Origin: Chrysaora quinquecirrha
Taxonomy: Eukaryota; Cnidaria; Scyphozoa; Semaeostomeae; Pelagiidae
Reading direction: 5' to 3'
DNA: 64,000 nucleotides
NCBI GenBank assembly: GCA_014526335.1
Contig: JACTAT010000110.1
Coordinates: 310,001 to 374,000 of the forward strand
How positions within the stretch are numbered: the first letter of the stretch is position 1; every line of letters begins with the position of its first letter. Made by a program: the position numbers and the translations under genes. The notes beneath the pieces were generated by a model. It saw only the letters and a program-made list of their open reading frames with translations. It ran no database searches and was not told the DNA's origin. Shown one piece after another: positions 46,221 to 59,900 of the stretch.

Positions 46221-47736
46221 GTTGGAATACTATCTTGTTAGCAAAAATTGGTCGATATCTTGGGGAATTTTCATCGTTTTTAGGGACTGAATTAATATAC
46301 TTTGGAGCCACAAAGAGCTTGAAGAGCTTATTATATTTTTAGAATACCGTTTTAGATGATTTGGGATCATTTTGGGAACCTTCCATTTTATCCCCATTTT
46401 TGTCTATTTTGCCTTAACATGGCTTTGCCTGAGAGAAACCGGTCGATTTCTGGGGGTTATTTTATGCTTTTTGGACTAAATAAATATGTTTTGGACCCAT
46501 AAAGCAATAGAAGGCCTTGTTATAGCCCTACAGTATCATTTTAGATGATTTGGGATCATTTTGGAAACCTTTGTTTTTGACCGATATTCGGTCATTTTGC
46601 CTTAGTATAGTCTTACCTTTTTGGAAAAAATCTGTTGATTTCTTGGGATTATTTTCCTCCTTTTTAGGGTGTTAGCTGTCATCGCTAACAATCGTCTTTA
46701 TTTTCTATCTGGCTTCTGGTTGCTGGGAGGCGTAGCTTCCGCTCGTGGCGTTTTCTCTCGCTCTCTCTCAACTTTTGAATTCGAATGACATGGGCGAAAT
46801 GTTTTTCGTCTAGTATCTACCTGAGTAATTATCTATCGATTGTATGGAGAAATCGTGATTTAAAACAGTCTATCGCAGTCTACCGTTTCTATCTTTCTAC
46901 GTTTGAACCTGGCAATCGGGAGACCAAAGTAAGTTTTATTTAGCAATAATTTTCTAGTTTTGTTGTCAGCTTTAGGCTCGCTGTCGTCGCCGTCGATTTA
47001 TCATAATTAATCATAGAGTTAAGTTAAGTTTATTTTTATTTCGTTTCTTTTTAGTCAAACCAGATTTCATCAGATTACATCAGATTACATATTCAGATTA
47101 AAGATTCAGATTACAGATGTTAAAGTTTCATAACTATTCGTTTTCGTCTTTTTATATCATTGATCTGCGTTTATTTGAAAAACGATTGCCGGTGTGAATT
47201 CTATATAGGGACTAAATCAATATATTTTTGGCCCATAAAGGGGATAAAGCGCCTTAATTTCGCCTTAGGACAACTTTTTGTGATCATTTGGAATCATTTT
47301 GGGAACTTGTCATTTTGACCGATTTTTGGTCATTTTGCCTTAGTATAGCCTTACCTTATTGGCAAAAATCGGTCGTCTTCTTGGGATCATTTTCCTCCTT
47401 TTTAGGGACTAAATCATTATACTTTGGGCCCATAAAGGGGATAAAGCGCCTTAATTTCGCCTTAGGACAACTTTTTTGATCATTTGTAATCATTTTGGGA
47501 ACCTTTGAATTTTGACCGATTTTTGGTCATTTTGTCTTAGTATATAGCCTTACCTTTTTGTCAAAAATCGGTCGATTTCTTGGGATCATTTTCCTCCTTT
47601 TTAGGGACTAAATCATTATACTTTGGGCCAATAAAGCGGAAGAAGGCCGTATTTTTGCCTTAGGGCAACTTTTTTTGATCATTTGGAATCATTTTGGGAA
47701 CCTTGATTTTGACCGATTTTCGGTCATTTTGTAAAT
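46221..47736. repeat. GGTCATTTTG satellite, part 1
   Basis: Imperfect tandem units containing GATTTTTGGTCATTTTGCCT, TAGTATAGCCTTACCTTTTT, TCCTCCTTTTTAGGGACTAA and TTTGGGCCCATAAAG. A non-repeat segment (about 46670-47205) interrupts it. Confidence 0.85.
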
Positions 47737-48030
47737 AACCACTGTAGCACCAATATTTCTACTATCGGTGCTAGTGCGTCTATTAATAATGATCTACCTG
47801 TACCTTCCTTAGATGATTTTGCACTCTCTGCAATAGATTTTTCTTTAAATTGCCCTGTTAATTTTGAAGAAGTTGAAAATATGTTAAAAAAAAACTTAAA
47901 TCTGGTAAAGCGGCTGGCCTTGATATGCTGAATGCTGAACTACTGAAAAATTTAAATGGAAGATTCGTAAAACTTTTCAATAAAATACTGAAATCTGGTC
48001 AATTTCCAGGTCAGTAGGTATAATTGTTCT

Positions 48031-48753
48031 ATTGCTGATGATCTAGTTTTGATTGCTACATCTCCTGTTGATCTTCAGCTGCAACTTGATGCGCTTCATG
48101 CGTTTTCAAGTTCAGTTAATATGGAGGTCAATATGGATAAAACAAAAGTGATGGTTTTAAGAAACAAAAAACGAAAATCCAGAGCAAAACCTGATAATGT
48201 AAAAGTTTGGAAAATAGGGGGGAAAGACCTTAAAGAGTGTGAAAGCTACAAATATTTAGGCGTTCATGTTAAATCGAATGGTAAATTTTCATTACACATG
48301 GATAAAGTAAAAGAAAAAGCACAGAAGTCCTATTTTTCTCTTTTATCTAAAAGCAGAGAATGGGGTGGTTTTCAACCAAAACTATTTTTGTATCTTTTCG
48401 ATCATACAATTATGCCAATCATGACTTATGCTTCAGAAGTTTGGGGAACATCCGACGTTCTAAAACTTGAACGACTTCATCTCTCTGCTTGTAAATATGC
48501 TTTAGGAGTAAAATCAAATACCAACACTGAAGCTGTTTACGCTGAGCTGGGTAGGATTTCTGTCAAGCAACATTTGCATGTAAATATATTAAAGTTTTAT
48601 AGTCGTCTTCTTAAGTTGGATAATAATCGTTATTCGTATTTAGCTTTTAGTATGTTAATTAAAGATTCTGATGCTGGTTTTCGAATTGGGTTTCAGAGGC
48701 TCGCTCTCTACAAACCCTTTATAATATTATACCTTCGGACAACTCTTCTATAA
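48031..48753 (+). pseudogene. LINE reverse transcriptase, palm to thumb fragment
   Basis: IADDLVLIATSPVDLQLQL is the active-site box with the usual A/L-rich helix after it; MDKTKVMVLRN and YKYLGVHVKSNGKFS are standard post-ADD motifs. The frame ends at 48753 by mutation, and the protein resumes in another frame (EARSLYNIIPSDNSS). Confidence 0.85.
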
Positions 48754-48889
48754 TTAAGACCAAGGTACGAGATCATTTTCAATCTAACATAATGAATCAA
48801 CTTAGGCAACATGTAACTGAAGACAGAAAGTTGAAAACCTATGCTCTTTTAAGACAACTTTTAAATTCGAAACATATCTTGATATTATT

Positions 48890-49261
48890 CCTAGTTTCAA
48901 AGTTCGAAGTGAATTTTCAAAGCTACGTTTAAGTGCCCACAACTTAAAAATTGAAACAGGAAGGTATGGTGGCAAAAAAAGAATACCCAGAGAGGAAAGA
49001 TTCTGCGAATACTGCAAAACAATGGGTACAAATGTCCTAGAAGACGAACAACATTTTTTATTATCCTGTTCCTTATTTTCGAATGAACGTGAAAGTATGC
49101 TTAAGGTTGCAAAGGATAGTTTCCCGTCGACCGCTGAATTAAGTGAAAATAATTTGTTTATCTGGCTGATGAGTCAGGAAAACCCACAATGCCTATCTGC
49201 AGTTGCGTACTTCACAAAACTGTGTTTCAAAAAAAGAGAAAAATTCCTCCAATCAGGATAA
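48890..49261 (+). pseudogene. LINE C-terminal zinc-knuckle region
   Basis: FCEYCKTMGTNVLEDEQHFL followed by LSCSLF is the CxxC..H..C motif common at the C-terminus of several LINE clades; ends KFLQSG at a stop. Confidence 0.8.
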
Positions 49262-49548
49262 GTTGATATTTAAAGTACCAAGTAGAACATTTGTATCTTT
49301 TTTTTTAATATTCTAAGTATGTTTATTATATCTAGTGACTATCAAATTGTGTATTTCTACTATCAGGTGATACATTATCATTACGATCACACTTTTGTAA
49401 TTTTGTAATTTTAGTTAGCTTCTATTTTAATTTTTATATGTTAACAAGTGCTATTTCCGCTTTGAAATTTTAAACAATGTAAATAGGTTAAGGGCTGTCT
49501 CGGCCTAGATACCTTGATTATAAAAAAAAAAAAAAAAATAAAAAAAAT

Positions 49549-50850
49549 AGCCTTACCTTTTTGGGAAAAATCTGTCGATTCTTTGGAATCAATTGCCTCC
49601 TTTTTTGGGACTAAATCAGTTTATTTTGGGCCAATAAAGCGGAAGAAGGCCGTATTTTTGCCTTAGGGCAACTTTTTTTGATCATTTGCATTTGGAATCA
49701 TTTTGGGAACCTTGATTTTGACCGATTTTCGGTCATTTTGCCCTAGTATAGCCTTTCTTTTTGGCAAAAATCTCTCGAGTCCTTGGGATCATTTTCCTCC
49801 TTTTTAGGGTCTAAATCAATATATTTTGAGCCAATAAAAGGGAAAAATGCCGTATTTCAGCCTTAGGGCAATTTTTTTCGATCATTTGGTATCATTTTAG
49901 GAACTTTTGATTTTGACCGACTTTCTGTCATTTTGCCTTAGTATAGCCTTACCTTTTTGGGAAAAATCTGTCGATTCTTTGGAATCAATTGCCTCCTTTT
50001 TTGGGACTAAATCAGTTTATTTTGGGCCAATAAAGCGGAAGAAGGCCGTATTTTTGCCTTAGGGCAACTTTTTTTGATCATTTGCATTTGGAATCATTTT
50101 GGGAACCTTGATTTTGACCGATTTTCGGTCATTTTGCCCTAGTATAGCCTTTCTTTTTGGCAAAAATCTCTCGAGTCCTTGGGATCATTTTCCTCCTTTT
50201 AGGGTCTAAATCAATATATTTTGAGCCAATAAAGGGGAAAAATACCGTATTTCAGCCTTAGGTTAGGGCCACTTTTTTTGATCATTTGGTATCATTTAAG
50301 GAACTTTTGATTTTGACCGACTTTCTGTCATTTTGCCTTAGTATAGCCTTACCTTTTTGGGAAAAATCTGTCGATTCCTTGGGATCAATTGCCTCCTTTT
50401 TTGGGACTAAATCAGTTTATTTTGGATCCATAAAGGGGAAGAAGGCCGTTTCTAGCCTTAGGAAATTTTTTTTTTTATCATTTGGAATCATTTTGGAACC
50501 TTCGATTTTACCCAAATTTAGGTCATTTTGCTAGTCGTTACTTTTCCTAGTTTTTTGGGCTCAATAAATATATTTTGGACCCATAAAGGAATAAAAGGCC
50601 CTATTTAAGTGTTAGGGTACGTTTTTACTTGATTGGGGATGATTCTGGGAACCTTCTAATTTGCCCTGTGTTTGACCTTTTTGCCATAATTTAAACTCTT
50701 GCGGGTATTTTCCTTGGGATTTCTTGGTATTCTTTTCCCCCCAAATGGTGACAAAATCTATATATTTCCGACCAAAAAAGGGGGTATAGGGCCTTATTAT
50801 TTTAGACTTGGATTTTGAGCGATTTGCGTGGGGTGAAGTCGCCTTCAAAA
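49549..50850. repeat. GGTCATTTTG satellite, part 2
   Basis: Continues part 1. Two nearly identical units of about 380 bases (start GCCTTACCTTTTTGGGAAAA at 49549 and about 49945), then diverged units to about 50850. Confidence 0.88.
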
Positions 50851-53790
50851 TTTAAGGGATTGTGATCTAGAAAAGCAGATAGAACACTAGAAAAGCAGAT
50901 AGAATATTATCATTTACTCATGGAATACTATCGAGAAGATAGATAGATACTAATAGTCATTTTTATGTTTGAAGAATTCAAACATTATGCAGGGGTTTTC
51001 GACAAACCGGAAGAAATAGACCTAGATAGATAGATACCTAGATAGATACCTAGATACCTAGGAATCAGGAATGTTGTAACAAAAGATCTTGTAACAAAAG
51101 ATAGGTATTTCTATTCTCTATTTAAGAATTTCTATTCTCTATGTGCACAATGACAACAATCGTTTCATTGAATCACTTTCTTCCCTATTGTTCTGCCTCT
51201 GTACTCAGCCTCATAAACGAATTTCACGAATAGCTCCCGGTCTGCTGTACCTAGAAACGCGTTTCTTTTTTTGAACGAAGCCTTTTCTGTCCAAAAAGTG
51301 CAAGCCGTATTATTTTAAGTGTTTTTGGTCTTGCAATGTGGTCAAAATTTCGAATTGCTCTTGATTTTGAAGTGTTTGGTTTCATTGCGGACATATATTG
51401 TTAGTTGAACTCAACGAATTGTGTTCCTTTGTTCTACCAAAGTTGTTTACGACTCAATTGCGTAAAAGCAATTTGTACATGTATCTCTAAAAGCTGGAAC
51501 AAAGAATGAAGTCAGGAACGATCGGGAATATGCAGGAACGGAGGGGAATAAGTACGAACACGCACGAGGAAACATGTAGATGAAACGGGAATCAGTGGGA
51601 ATTATCGCTAACAGGAGAAAACAAGGATGGTTAGGCGGCTAGGGAACAAAGTCGGATCTGGTAGGAATCGGATGTGTCGAGGAGGTACAGCTGGATTTGG
51701 ATTCAGTTGGAATCAGGTTAGAAATGGGAGAACAGGGCCGAAATTCTCATTCTTCAAACATGGCTAATGGGTACCTTTAATTCGTCGAAATAAGCAAGTT
51801 TTAAAACACAGTTTGGGTCAATTTTTTGCCATTTAGTAAGGCCATAGAAATCTTTTTGTCGATAAACTATTGGAATTAAGAATAGTTATTTTCGAGGAAT
51901 TAGGAGGTTATGAAAAACCCCATATTGCATTTGATTTTTAGCCATATTTTAAGGCTTTAGACGCGGATTTTTCACATCGAGGGGTGAATGCATCTCAAAA
52001 GTTCGATAGACCAAAAAATACTTGGTGAGGTTTGGTGAGGAGCTCAACTAACTAGGACTTGTTGCCAGCACCAAAGTCCCGGGGGGTATAGACTTACTAA
52101 GAGCCGTAGTTTTCACTATCTTCAACTCAATTCAATTCATCCAACATGGCCGTTGCTGTTGTTAATGAGCGGGCTGTGTTGCATTGGGAGGGGGGCTGGG
52201 AGCGAAGCTACGACTTTTGTAATGAGAGAATTTACGACTGGGGGTTACATGACATATGCATGGACGGGGATGTACCCAAAGACTTTACAGACCCACCAAG
52301 TTATCATGCAGATACAAACGGGGAACACAGACCCTATATTACGGGTCATAAGAAGCCGAATATGAGAGTAATAAAGATTTTTAGGCCATATTGTCGTTTG
52401 AAACTGCACTACGAATATCTTCGACGTGATATTAACACTATTCGAATAAAGTGAAATTTTTTAATCTTCTTCAATTTCTTACCCTCTTCTACGGGGATCT
52501 GGCCAAAATCATACCCATGGCTAGTGAATTTCAGGGCAAAAAAACCAACTATAGGGGCGTCACATACCCGTACCCAAAGTATACTTAATACCCCCTGTGA
52601 CCAAAGTCTTGCTTAACGCACGTTCAAGGTTATAGACAAAAAAGACAAAATTTCACCAGAAAGAGACAACATTGTATCTCGAAATTCTATATTGCTGCAT
52701 AATTCAATAAGAATAAATTATCTATTGAAGTTAGCGTTTCTATATTCCTCTATACAGACCAAGCTAACTATTTTTTGAATATTCCTCCGAATGTTTTCTT
52801 ACAAAAATAAAATTATAAATTTCGCACGTAAAATAAAGGCGAATACATTAGTAATCAACTTGAGTTAATTAAGAAAAAGGCTTCTACTTTTCCCGTACGT
52901 CCCTTCTCCTTATGTAAAAAACGCGGACTTGTGGTCTACCAAAAATTCCGTGAATAAAGCAAGGCTCTTTGAGTTCCGCATTTTCCACTTGCATATTCCA
53001 GATAATTTCCTACTTGTTCCAGAAAATTTTCTAAATTTTTCTAAACTAGTGCGGATAAAAAGTTCCAAACAGTTCTGTTCTGCCAGGACCTGTGCCTACG
53101 GAAGGCCTACCCGTACTACGGGACAGCCTTATAGCTATTCAAAAATCACCAAAAAAAAATTCAAATCACAGTAACAAACAGAAATTTCCCAATAAGCCAT
53201 TGCCAAAATATTTGCAAAAAATTGGCTTTTACTTGTGCAAGAATTCCAGTATCTTACGAAACTTTTGAGAAGTTTGCTTGAATGAAAATTGCGCCAACTA
53301 GAGGTACAAAAGAACCCTAAACTCCTATCATGAGGGTCGTTAAAGGGTATCACATTTTCCACTGTTCCCTTTAGAAAATCCCCTTGTTCCCTGGAGTTTT
53401 CTAGGGTAATTTGTCAGACTGATAGTCAAGCGGATTGATAGGGAGGATTTTACCTGACCCCTGTTTCCCGATGTTCCCTTATTCCCTTTTAATTTTGACC
53501 ATGTTCCCTTGATATATTTCGTATCTTCTCATGTTTCCTGGAACCCCTAAAGGACACTCAATCATCAAGCAACTGGATCAACGTTGGAAAATCGTAGTCT
53601 TGATGATGACAAACTTTCCTTCAAGCTGGAACTGCTTAATTACTGTACTCTAACTCAAACAATAAGCTCCGAAAATTCCGAAGAGCGAAAAATCGGGATT
53701 CCACTCTAGACTATACCTGTTCCGTTGACTTTATGGCCCACAACGCAGGAATTATAAAATATAGAAAATAAAACTAACTACAACTTTTTT
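50851..53790. other. Intergenic region between IPO4 and VAC14 ends
   Basis: TAGATAGATACC microsatellite at about 51015-51065. No confident gene. IPO4 and VAC14 converge here. Confidence 0.55.
52146..52454 (+). CDS. Doubtful 102-codon ORF
   Basis: ATG in a CCAACATGG context; MAVAVVNERAVLHWEGGWER, mixed composition, ending DINTIRIK before TGA. No family recognised and no repeat partner seen. An overlapping frame is open too, which argues for chance or decayed repeat. Confidence 0.25.
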   Translation: MAVAVVNERAVLHWEGGWERSYDFCNERIYDWGLHDICMDGDVPKDFTDPPSYHADTNGEHRPYITGHKKPNMRVIKIFRPYCRLKLHYEYLRRDINTIRIK

Positions 53791-53953
53791 TCATAACTTG
53801 TCCCGTAAAAGTCGGTCACGATTTAGCGATTTTGCTTTTCTCGCAACCGCATGTTTATGCTGAATAAAAAGAAAATGATCTAATAATTCTTTAAAGTCAA
53901 CTTTTTTCACTGGTTCCCTCCATTCCAGTTCATCTTTCCCAGCTTGAATTCCC
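53791..53953 (-). CDS. VAC14: VAC14 terminal exon, stop TGA
   Basis: Acceptor TTGATTCTCAG; reads [34 protein letters not shown], ending RLLRDKL and TGA at 53793-53791. Confidence 0.88.
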
Positions 53954-56900
53954 CTGAGAATCAAATAGAATTTTTATTAAATATGATTGACATATATAAG
54001 TTGTAATCGACAAACCTTAGAAGAAATGAACATCAACTGAATAGAAATTTACATCACTTGAATGGGGAGTTATTTTTTTAAAAGTTCCTGGACAAACAGT
54101 ATCAACAAACTGTTTCTTTCTAAAACTGTGCGGATACTTGTTCCCTGCTATTGCACTCATTGAAAGTCAGAAGAATATTAAAAGGACTGGGTCTACAGGA
54201 CAATTTAGTTGTTTGCCTTGGAAGTTTTCTTAATAATTCTACCCCAACATTACCATTTTCTTATTCAGTCTAATCTCACAGGAAGAAAGACAATGTAAAA
54301 AAGACAAAGTAAAAAGCTGCATTTCGCCAACTATGTTATCAGTTGTCGGACTGCTTTTCTTTTTAAAGGCAAAATAATTCTGGCATACATATTGGCAAAA
54401 GAGCGAAAGGTCTTAGGCTATTGGAAAACGATCAGATAACGTTTTTCAAAATTTCGAAATTTGCTTATCAAGCAGTGTTGGAACGATTATTCACGTTAAA
54501 AAACATTGCTTGGCAAGCAAAAGTAAGACAAAGAAAAAAAATGTTTTCCTGACATCAAGCAAAAATGTTTGTAGCAAACCCCTTTTTGAGATGTGACAAA
54601 GAGTAAAACAATTTGCTTGAAAAAACAGATATTTCACCAACAGTGTTTGATAGATTCGCCGGGGCCTAGGTGAATAGACTCGCAAAAATTTTTAGCTTTC
54701 CCCACAGACAAACATACACGCTTCGACGGCCCTCTACTGCATGACCTGCTCTAAAAGGAATTAAAATTCAAGTTTTCAAACTCTTCATAAGAAACTCACG
54801 AAAATTTACAAAACTCTAGTTTAGTGGAAAATTTAAATAAAAATAGTTCACTTCAGTCTGCAAAATTTAAATTTCACTTTTGCATGCAAGGAATTTATTG
54901 ATGTATTTTGTCGATACACAGACAAACATGAAAGCTACAAGTACTCTATTACGATTGAAAAAGGGGATAAAATATCATTCGTATACAACTATCAAGTCAC
55001 CACCATAAACATTTAAAATAATAAAAGCTGAAAAACATCTAGAAACTTTCATTAGCAGGCCAACCTTTTGTTTCTAAGAGCGTGCTCTCTTGAACTTCCA
55101 AAACCTTCTGAATTTCGAAAACAGAAAGCTTCCAATAAAAAATCAAAGACTTTCAAAACAACAGGAATTCATGAAATTCTCGCTTACGTCGTCCTAAGAC
55201 CCTTTCGTGGAATGTCTCCTGGCAACTGGCAAAACTGCAATCTCGTTTGAACTTCCAACCGTGAATCTCTCGAAAGTATCGGAAACTTCTTCTTTAGATG
55301 GCAGTAGATTTTGGAGAGCTCCAAAAACTGCCGTTTTTAGAAGAAAGGCTTCGAAAAACACACATTACGAAGAAAAGACGCTATCGAAAAAAGAATGGTT
55401 TAGAAGAACATGCCCTTATAAAAACACGTGCATTGCTTATAAAGCTATAGGCATCAATCTTTCTTATCATGTTAAAATCTACTGAAATTAAAGTACAAAC
55501 TTACCCTTGCTTGATTCCAGGTGAAAAATGCAAATTAGGAACACAATCAAGTCGGTTTCGTAAAAGAGTAAAAGCAGCACTTTGTGGCAACAACATTAAC
55601 AATCCATATAATGCTTTCAGCAAATAATAATTCTTATCCGTGTCCAATAATTGCAAACGTAAATCTGTAATAAAAAAGGCATGTTTAAAGTGATTCCTTT
55701 GTTGTTGTTGTTACTTTATTTTGAGTAGGCTGTTATTTCTAGCTTTGTCAGCTAATTTAGGCCTACTATGCATGCCGCATCCAGGCATGGGACCCCTAGT
55801 TTAACTTCCTCCCGAAGGACGGCAGAGTGAGTTGTTTAGTCATCCATCTGGAAAGTCACCCATCCAGATGCTGACCTCGCAGAACCAAGCTTACCTTCAG
55901 CTGTCTAACGACAACTGACTGAGAAGCTTGGCCACTCACTCCACACTCACTCCACTTATACTGCGTGTTGCTATGGTGAAGCGGATTAGCTTGTGCGATT
56001 AAATTTAGCGGCTATAAATTTTCGCCAGACGGTCTGTTTTATTTTGCAAATTAAACATGAACTATAAACATGGAACATTACAAAATGCTGGTCAAGCAGA
56101 TTTTCGTCCCATAAGCCAGGTTCATGTCAACATTGCGCACAATCTAAAACTAGCTGCCAACTGCTAATGAGCGATTTTTAAACTTATTTATCCCTATGGC
56201 AACTGGTTGGTAACTAGTTCTTTTTTCAGGGCAATTTTAGTCGGCCTGCAGTTCCAAAAACTTGGGCATGTTCTACTTCTGCGATGAGTTGGGAACTGAT
56301 TCTGTCAATCTCAGTCGGCATGAGCGCTTAAAGACCGCGATCAACTGTATCCTACGTGTTCTGACTAGTTGTTGACATGTCGTCATAAGTTAACAGGTAC
56401 AGCTATAGTCGGCGTTAGTTCAATCGTGTCGTAGGTCGACTTAAGCCTTGCTTTATACTCAGTCACAGGACCGAAGCCTGGATACTACACGTATTTTTTT
56501 ATAAGAAACTTTTTATAAAAATCCCAGACTCTCGAATGGCAAAAAACTTATTTCCTGTGTTTCGTCTGTAATAAAGCATTTCTGTGACAAGCAGATAAAC
56601 AAGAAACCCAAATTCACTCAAATACAATCGATAAATAGGTTTGGATTATCATTCAGATGGGATAACTATGTTGCCAATAAGAATATTCAAGAAACTCTTA
56701 AGAAACTTTCAGTACTCAAAATCGGAAAATTTTAAGAAACTTTCAGTACTCGATGAATTTTTTAGTTTCTTATAAAAAAATACGTGTAACTCTAACTGTC
56801 CTATGGATATAAGGATGAATACTAGTTAACTATAGAAACAAGTCAGCAACGAAGACCGAGAAGTAAATCAAACAGAAATTTAACAAATAAAATATAAACA

Positions 56901-59900
56901 CATTTATGAAAACTTACATGTGAAGATAGGAGACTCTAGTAACTGTACAAGTGTGTCAATTTGTGACAGGAAATCTGCATTCACTTCTAAACTTCCACTA
57001 TTTTTAGGTCAAGGAATAAACGATTACAAATTGAAAAGAACGAATATGTCCCACAGAATTTTAGGTAGAAACCCCTAAGTTAAGTTCCATAGGATTAGCA
57101 TAAGGAGACATAATGCTTTATAGGCAAACATTGAGGACAGAAAATCAGGAATCACAGGAAATGAATAAAATAAAAATCAATCAAACAGTAAAATAATATA
57201 CAGGAAAAAGAAAATGACTCGAAAAGCTTTTTGTTTAATTCTCGTCTTTTCCAATCGAAAACGTTAGCAATATTTTTCCATCTTAAGTTTCATTTCTAAT
57301 AACTTCGAAAGCAAGCTAAGAAATTTCGCCAGTCTAATAAAAAACATAATAACTCTAATGTCCTTAACCCTAATTATTCATATAGGCCGAATACGAATTT
57401 TTGCTCATGCGATATGAGCCTAACTGCACGCGTTTCGGTACCTTAGGCCAGGTACCAACCTTATATAGTAATATGCAAGACTTCGGTACTCGTGTGATAA
57501 AACTCACGCAGTTACTCACAAGCCTTGTGCTTATCACGCAATAAACCCCGGTTCGATTCTCACACATGTCACTGATGAGCTCCAATAAGAGCGAAACGCG
57601 TCTGGCAATTATTCATATAGGCCGAATACGAATTTGTGTTCATGCGATATGAGCCTAACTGCATGTGTTTCGGTACCTTAGGCCAGGTACCAACCTTACA
57701 TAGTAATCCATATAGGCTTTTACAACCTAACATTTATGGGGGGGGGTGTTTTCCATGCCCCTGAGATGATGCAGAGCCGTGAAACTTGGCACTACGGTAG
57801 AAGATCACCAAGCAAACCAGAAGTAGGCTTGGGTGGTTCTCTGTTTTATTGCGACAGCACAATGACGTCATAAATCGCATAAAACCATCAATCTAGCGAA
57901 CCTGAATAAACTTGAGCACCAAAATTGCCCATAATGTCTCTAAATAGCTTCTACCACTATCGATATTATAGTTAAATAAGAAACAACAAAAATATTGAAA
58001 GGATACAATTTTAACAGAAGATCGCAGGCATGTTTATATGTTTGAGCAAGCAAACACAGAGAAACTGTAGAAACAGGATTATGACACCAACATCGATATA
58101 AACAGGAAAATAAGTTACAGCTTTCCTTCAAGGAGAAAAAACAAGAAATCGTTATCATCGCGAACAAGATTTTATTTTGAAATAACAACGATACATGCAA
58201 AGAAAAATGAAATTCTTTAATCATCTAAGGTGTTAACTTTTAGAAAAAACGGGGATCTGAATTCACCTGCCATAAAAAATCTGTGGGACATATACACTTT
58301 AAACCTCGCTGTTATGTCAGTTAGATTCGTTATATTATTATATGTTTGGACAAACTGAAGACCTATTGTTAAACTTTCTTCTCTTTCCTAAAAAGCTCAC
58401 CCGTAAACCCTTTACCGCAATCGTAACCCAACCTAAACCCTTACCTTTTAACCCTAAAACCCTAATCTAGACCCTTATCATAAACTGCAACCTTGTAGAC
58501 CGGCCCAAAAATTCCTTACAAAGTCGTGAGTTCTGCTGATGCTATGTTCTAAAATTCAACTTTCTGAACAATTATGTTTCGGCAGTTTCTTAAAAGTGGG
58601 TCCGCTTAACTGCTTTCTAGCCACCATTGTTAGCCCTTTTTGTGCGCATGGCCTACAGAAAATCTCTTGAACATGATTTAAAGTTAAGCTTGTCACTTTT
58701 TGTTGACTTTTTGTTTGGTATTACATTTATTCGTCGCAAACATGACCGGTCCTGGAAAGCAAAACTTCAATTGAGACACCTGACCCGGAACAACGATAAA
58801 GCAAGAACAGTTCTGTCCCATAGGGTTAGTCAAATATACAAGCCTACTGGCAAGCACATGCCCGATTATTTGATGCATCAAGTGCCAAGTGCATCGAATT
58901 GTGATAATAGTTCCTATCCGCTCCTCTATTCGTCGCCGAACATTGCCATGTCCACGCATCCAGTATATCATGGGTTCGTTAGGTTATGCAATAGCAAATG
59001 CTACAAGTAGTGAGATTATTATCTGTCATTTCTTTTGGGATATTTCATATGTCTAATATGGATGCTTTTTAGGGTTATTTAGGGCCTCGAAAAAGCACCC
59101 TCCCTTGAACAAGCGCCCTTTGGTTTGGGCTGCACATGAGCTTGGTCCCAGACACTCCTTTCATACTGCATGCGCAAGCTCCTGATGTAAGAAATCAAGA
59201 GACATCTTCTGACAGTTGTTGCGAAACTTAATTTTCGTCATGCTCATTCATACATTTTCAAATAATTGCTACTCCTTTAGACGGATTTCTGAATTAGCGC
59301 TCCAGAAAAATTAACTATATTCTTCAATTAACTATAAAACTATATTGTTATTATTTTCGTTCTTTCTGATTGGTGCATCTCGAGCCGCATTTGGGTATAA
59401 ATTCCGCCTTAGTCTATTGTTTCGGTCTGTTTCTGACGTTCATACTCTGAGGAATGTCAGACGAAAAAAGCTTTTAAGTACGCCCGAAAATGATTCCGCT
59501 GTTCATCGCAATTTTGAAGTTTTGTACAACTCAAGACTATATTCTTTGCTTTAGTACCCTTTGTCCATCCTTCAAACCTGAAACCACTTCGCAATATCAA
59601 GGCGTGTATGAATGGAGATGTTGCATCAGTATAGTCACAAGTCACACATTCGAGCCTCGGGCAAGACAAATATAGAAATCCTTGAAGCCATAGAAGAAAC
59701 CATAATTAAATAGTTTAAAAACTCAGTACTGAACTTTCTTAACTTTTCGAGGAGCAGACTTCTACTTTATTATAAACCACTTACTTACAAAAAACGTGTT
59801 TTGCTAATCAGAATAAAAATGTCAAGGGAATCGTTTTTTTTTCGGGGAGGGGCAACCAGGTCGACTACCTCTGCAACTGAAATGTAGGCTAAGAAGTGTA

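Larger units (their letters stand above)
47737..49548 (+). mobile_element. Broken non-LTR retrotransposon (LINE) with poly-A tail
   Basis: Inserted into the satellite and ending in long A runs at 49524-49546. Parts of a reverse transcriptase survive in three frames: an N-terminal block near 47864-48007 (SGKAAGLDMLNAELLK, after an A-run frame break), then a jump past the fingers/palm to an IADDLVL box at about 48031, and a C-terminal region with a CEYCKTMG..HFLLSC zinc motif. The internal deletion and frame changes make it inactive. Clade not resolved. Confidence 0.85.
55665..56917. other. VAC14 intron with SINE and MITE
   Basis: Holds the 5S-derived SINE (55764-55935) and the 56487-56787 MITE; 55990-56480 is unremarkable. 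Confidence 0.6.

Noticed and set aside
58627..59010. 127-codon + strand ORF inside a VAC14 intron
   Set aside because: Overlapped by an antisense frame of similar length, no domain or repeat support.
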